This document shows positions 63,501-64,000 of a stretch of DNA of 64,000 nt, piece after piece. Source of the DNA: Tetrahymena thermophila SB210 (lineage: Eukaryota; Ciliophora; Oligohymenophorea; Hymenostomatida; Tetrahymenidae); NCBI RefSeq assembly GCF_000189635.1, contig NW_002476481.1, positions 372,001 to 436,000 on the forward strand, read 5' to 3'. The notes beneath the pieces are model-generated. The model was not told the DNA's origin and did no database searches. It saw nothing but the letters and a program-made list of their open reading frames with translations. The translations under genes and the position numbers were made by a program. How positions within the stretch are numbered: position 1 is the first letter of the stretch; each line of letters starts with the position of its first letter.

Positions 63501-64000
63501 GGTAAAAATAAAGAAACAATAAGATCTCTTGAGGAGAAATTAAGTTCTGAATAGCTAAGACTCCAAAAAGAAGTAGACTAGCATGAATAATTAAAGTCAC
63601 GCTATGAATAAATTCAATTAAATTTAGAAAATGCTAAAATATAGAATAAGGAATTAGAAATTTTGAATTAAAGTAAAGAAAATAGGACTAAAGAGCTGCA
63701 GGAGTAATACGAAAATTCAATGAGAAAGTACGAAAAGTAAAAACAAAACAATTAAGAATTGAAATTAAAAACTGTAGAATAAGAAAAATACTTAAACTAA
63801 GCTTAAATATAGATTAAAGATTTTGAAGAATAATTGAGATAAATGCAATTAAATAAAAGGAGTGAAGAGGATAAAATTTTAATCTTAAATAAGCAAATAG
63901 AAGAATTAAAAGAAGAAATAAAATAATTAATTCTAAAAAATGAGGTCCTCAATCAAAAAATTACATCTGTTTCAAATTTAGAGAATTCAGATCACTCTTA
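54588..64000 (+). CDS. giant coiled-coil protein (N-terminal 3137 aa; continues past window)
   Basis: From ATG 54588-54590 (MDNEEKSSHQENIEKQ) one frame stays open to the end of the window, with no TGA and no intron in 9.4 kb. Hundreds of TAA/TAG codons read as Gln. Residues ~1-430 are Ser/Asn/Gln-rich and low-complexity, with a seven-Gly run at about residue 48 and a poly-Gln run. Residues ~430-770 start the first coiled coils and are broken by Asn/Ser-rich linkers. After a second Asn-rich section (about residues 1100-1480), long, nearly unbroken Glu/Lys/Gln/Leu heptads run from ~59 kb onward (such as LNDLKSIDEKNQNNFTKK). No motor, kinase or membrane segment is seen in this part. It is a golgin- or centrosome-like structural protein by architecture only. 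The C-terminus, which would define it, lies outside the window. Confidence 0.9.

Overview
The window is nuclear DNA of a ciliate, most probably Tetrahymena thermophila or a close relative. It is very AT-rich. Its genes only read through if TAA and TAG encode glutamine and TGA is the sole stop. They are split by short, very AT-rich GT...AG introns and separated by 0.3-3 kb of AT-rich spacer carrying TTTG/TTTA/TAA-type simple repeats. Under the standard code almost every gene shatters, so all coding calls here use the ciliate code. All coordinates and frames were worked out by hand. Exon boundaries are given only where I could check them.

Layout: 0.5-2.1 kb cytochrome P450 (-, one intron, 522 aa); 3.4-4.3 kb GST-fold protein with a Lys-rich tail (-); 5.8-6.6 kb intronless 298-aa protein resembling TEX47/BLUF-like proteins (-); 7.7-8.5 kb small membrane-anchored protein (+); 9.0-9.9 kb 278-aa possible Tim44/mL45-like protein (-); 10.4-11.3 kb ambiguous coding-like DNA with two back-to-back intron-like units; 11.3-14.5 kb intronless 1073-aa leucine-rich-repeat-like protein (+); 15.5-20.9 kb USP-family deubiquitinase with a UIM (-); 21.9-22.5 kb degenerate coding island (-); 22.8-24.6 and 25.2-27.7 kb two LRR genes broken into many short exons (+); 28.7-29.0 kb small orphan ORF (-); 30.7-33.3 kb coiled-coil protein (+); 34.6-39.6 kb RCC1-repeat protein fused to a Gln/Asn-rich and coiled-coil tail (-); 39.9-41.0 kb diverged tandem repeats; 42.3-43.9 kb second, intronless P450 (+, also 522 aa); 45.2-46.5 kb zinc-finger/coiled-coil/SPRY-like protein (-); 47.2-50.4 kb insulin-degrading-enzyme-like M16 peptidase (-); 51.2-52.7 kb probably mitochondrial thioredoxin with a YbbN-like C-terminus (-); 54.6 kb to the window end, a giant coiled-coil protein (+), cut by the window.

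The genes form no operon or obvious pathway, as expected for a ciliate chromosome. Local themes are a set of three LRR genes at 11-28 kb on one strand, two paralogous P450s at 0.5 and 42 kb on opposite strands, and three large coiled-coil or Gln/Asn-rich structural proteins at 30-40 and 54-64 kb. I found no tRNA or rRNA genes, CRISPR arrays, transposase genes or telomeric repeats. I did not find a clearly new multi-gene system. The more unusual items are the zero-length-exon intron array at 11.1 kb, the diverged tandem repeats at 40-41 kb, the decayed coding island at 22 kb, and the domain combinations of the USP and RCC1 proteins.
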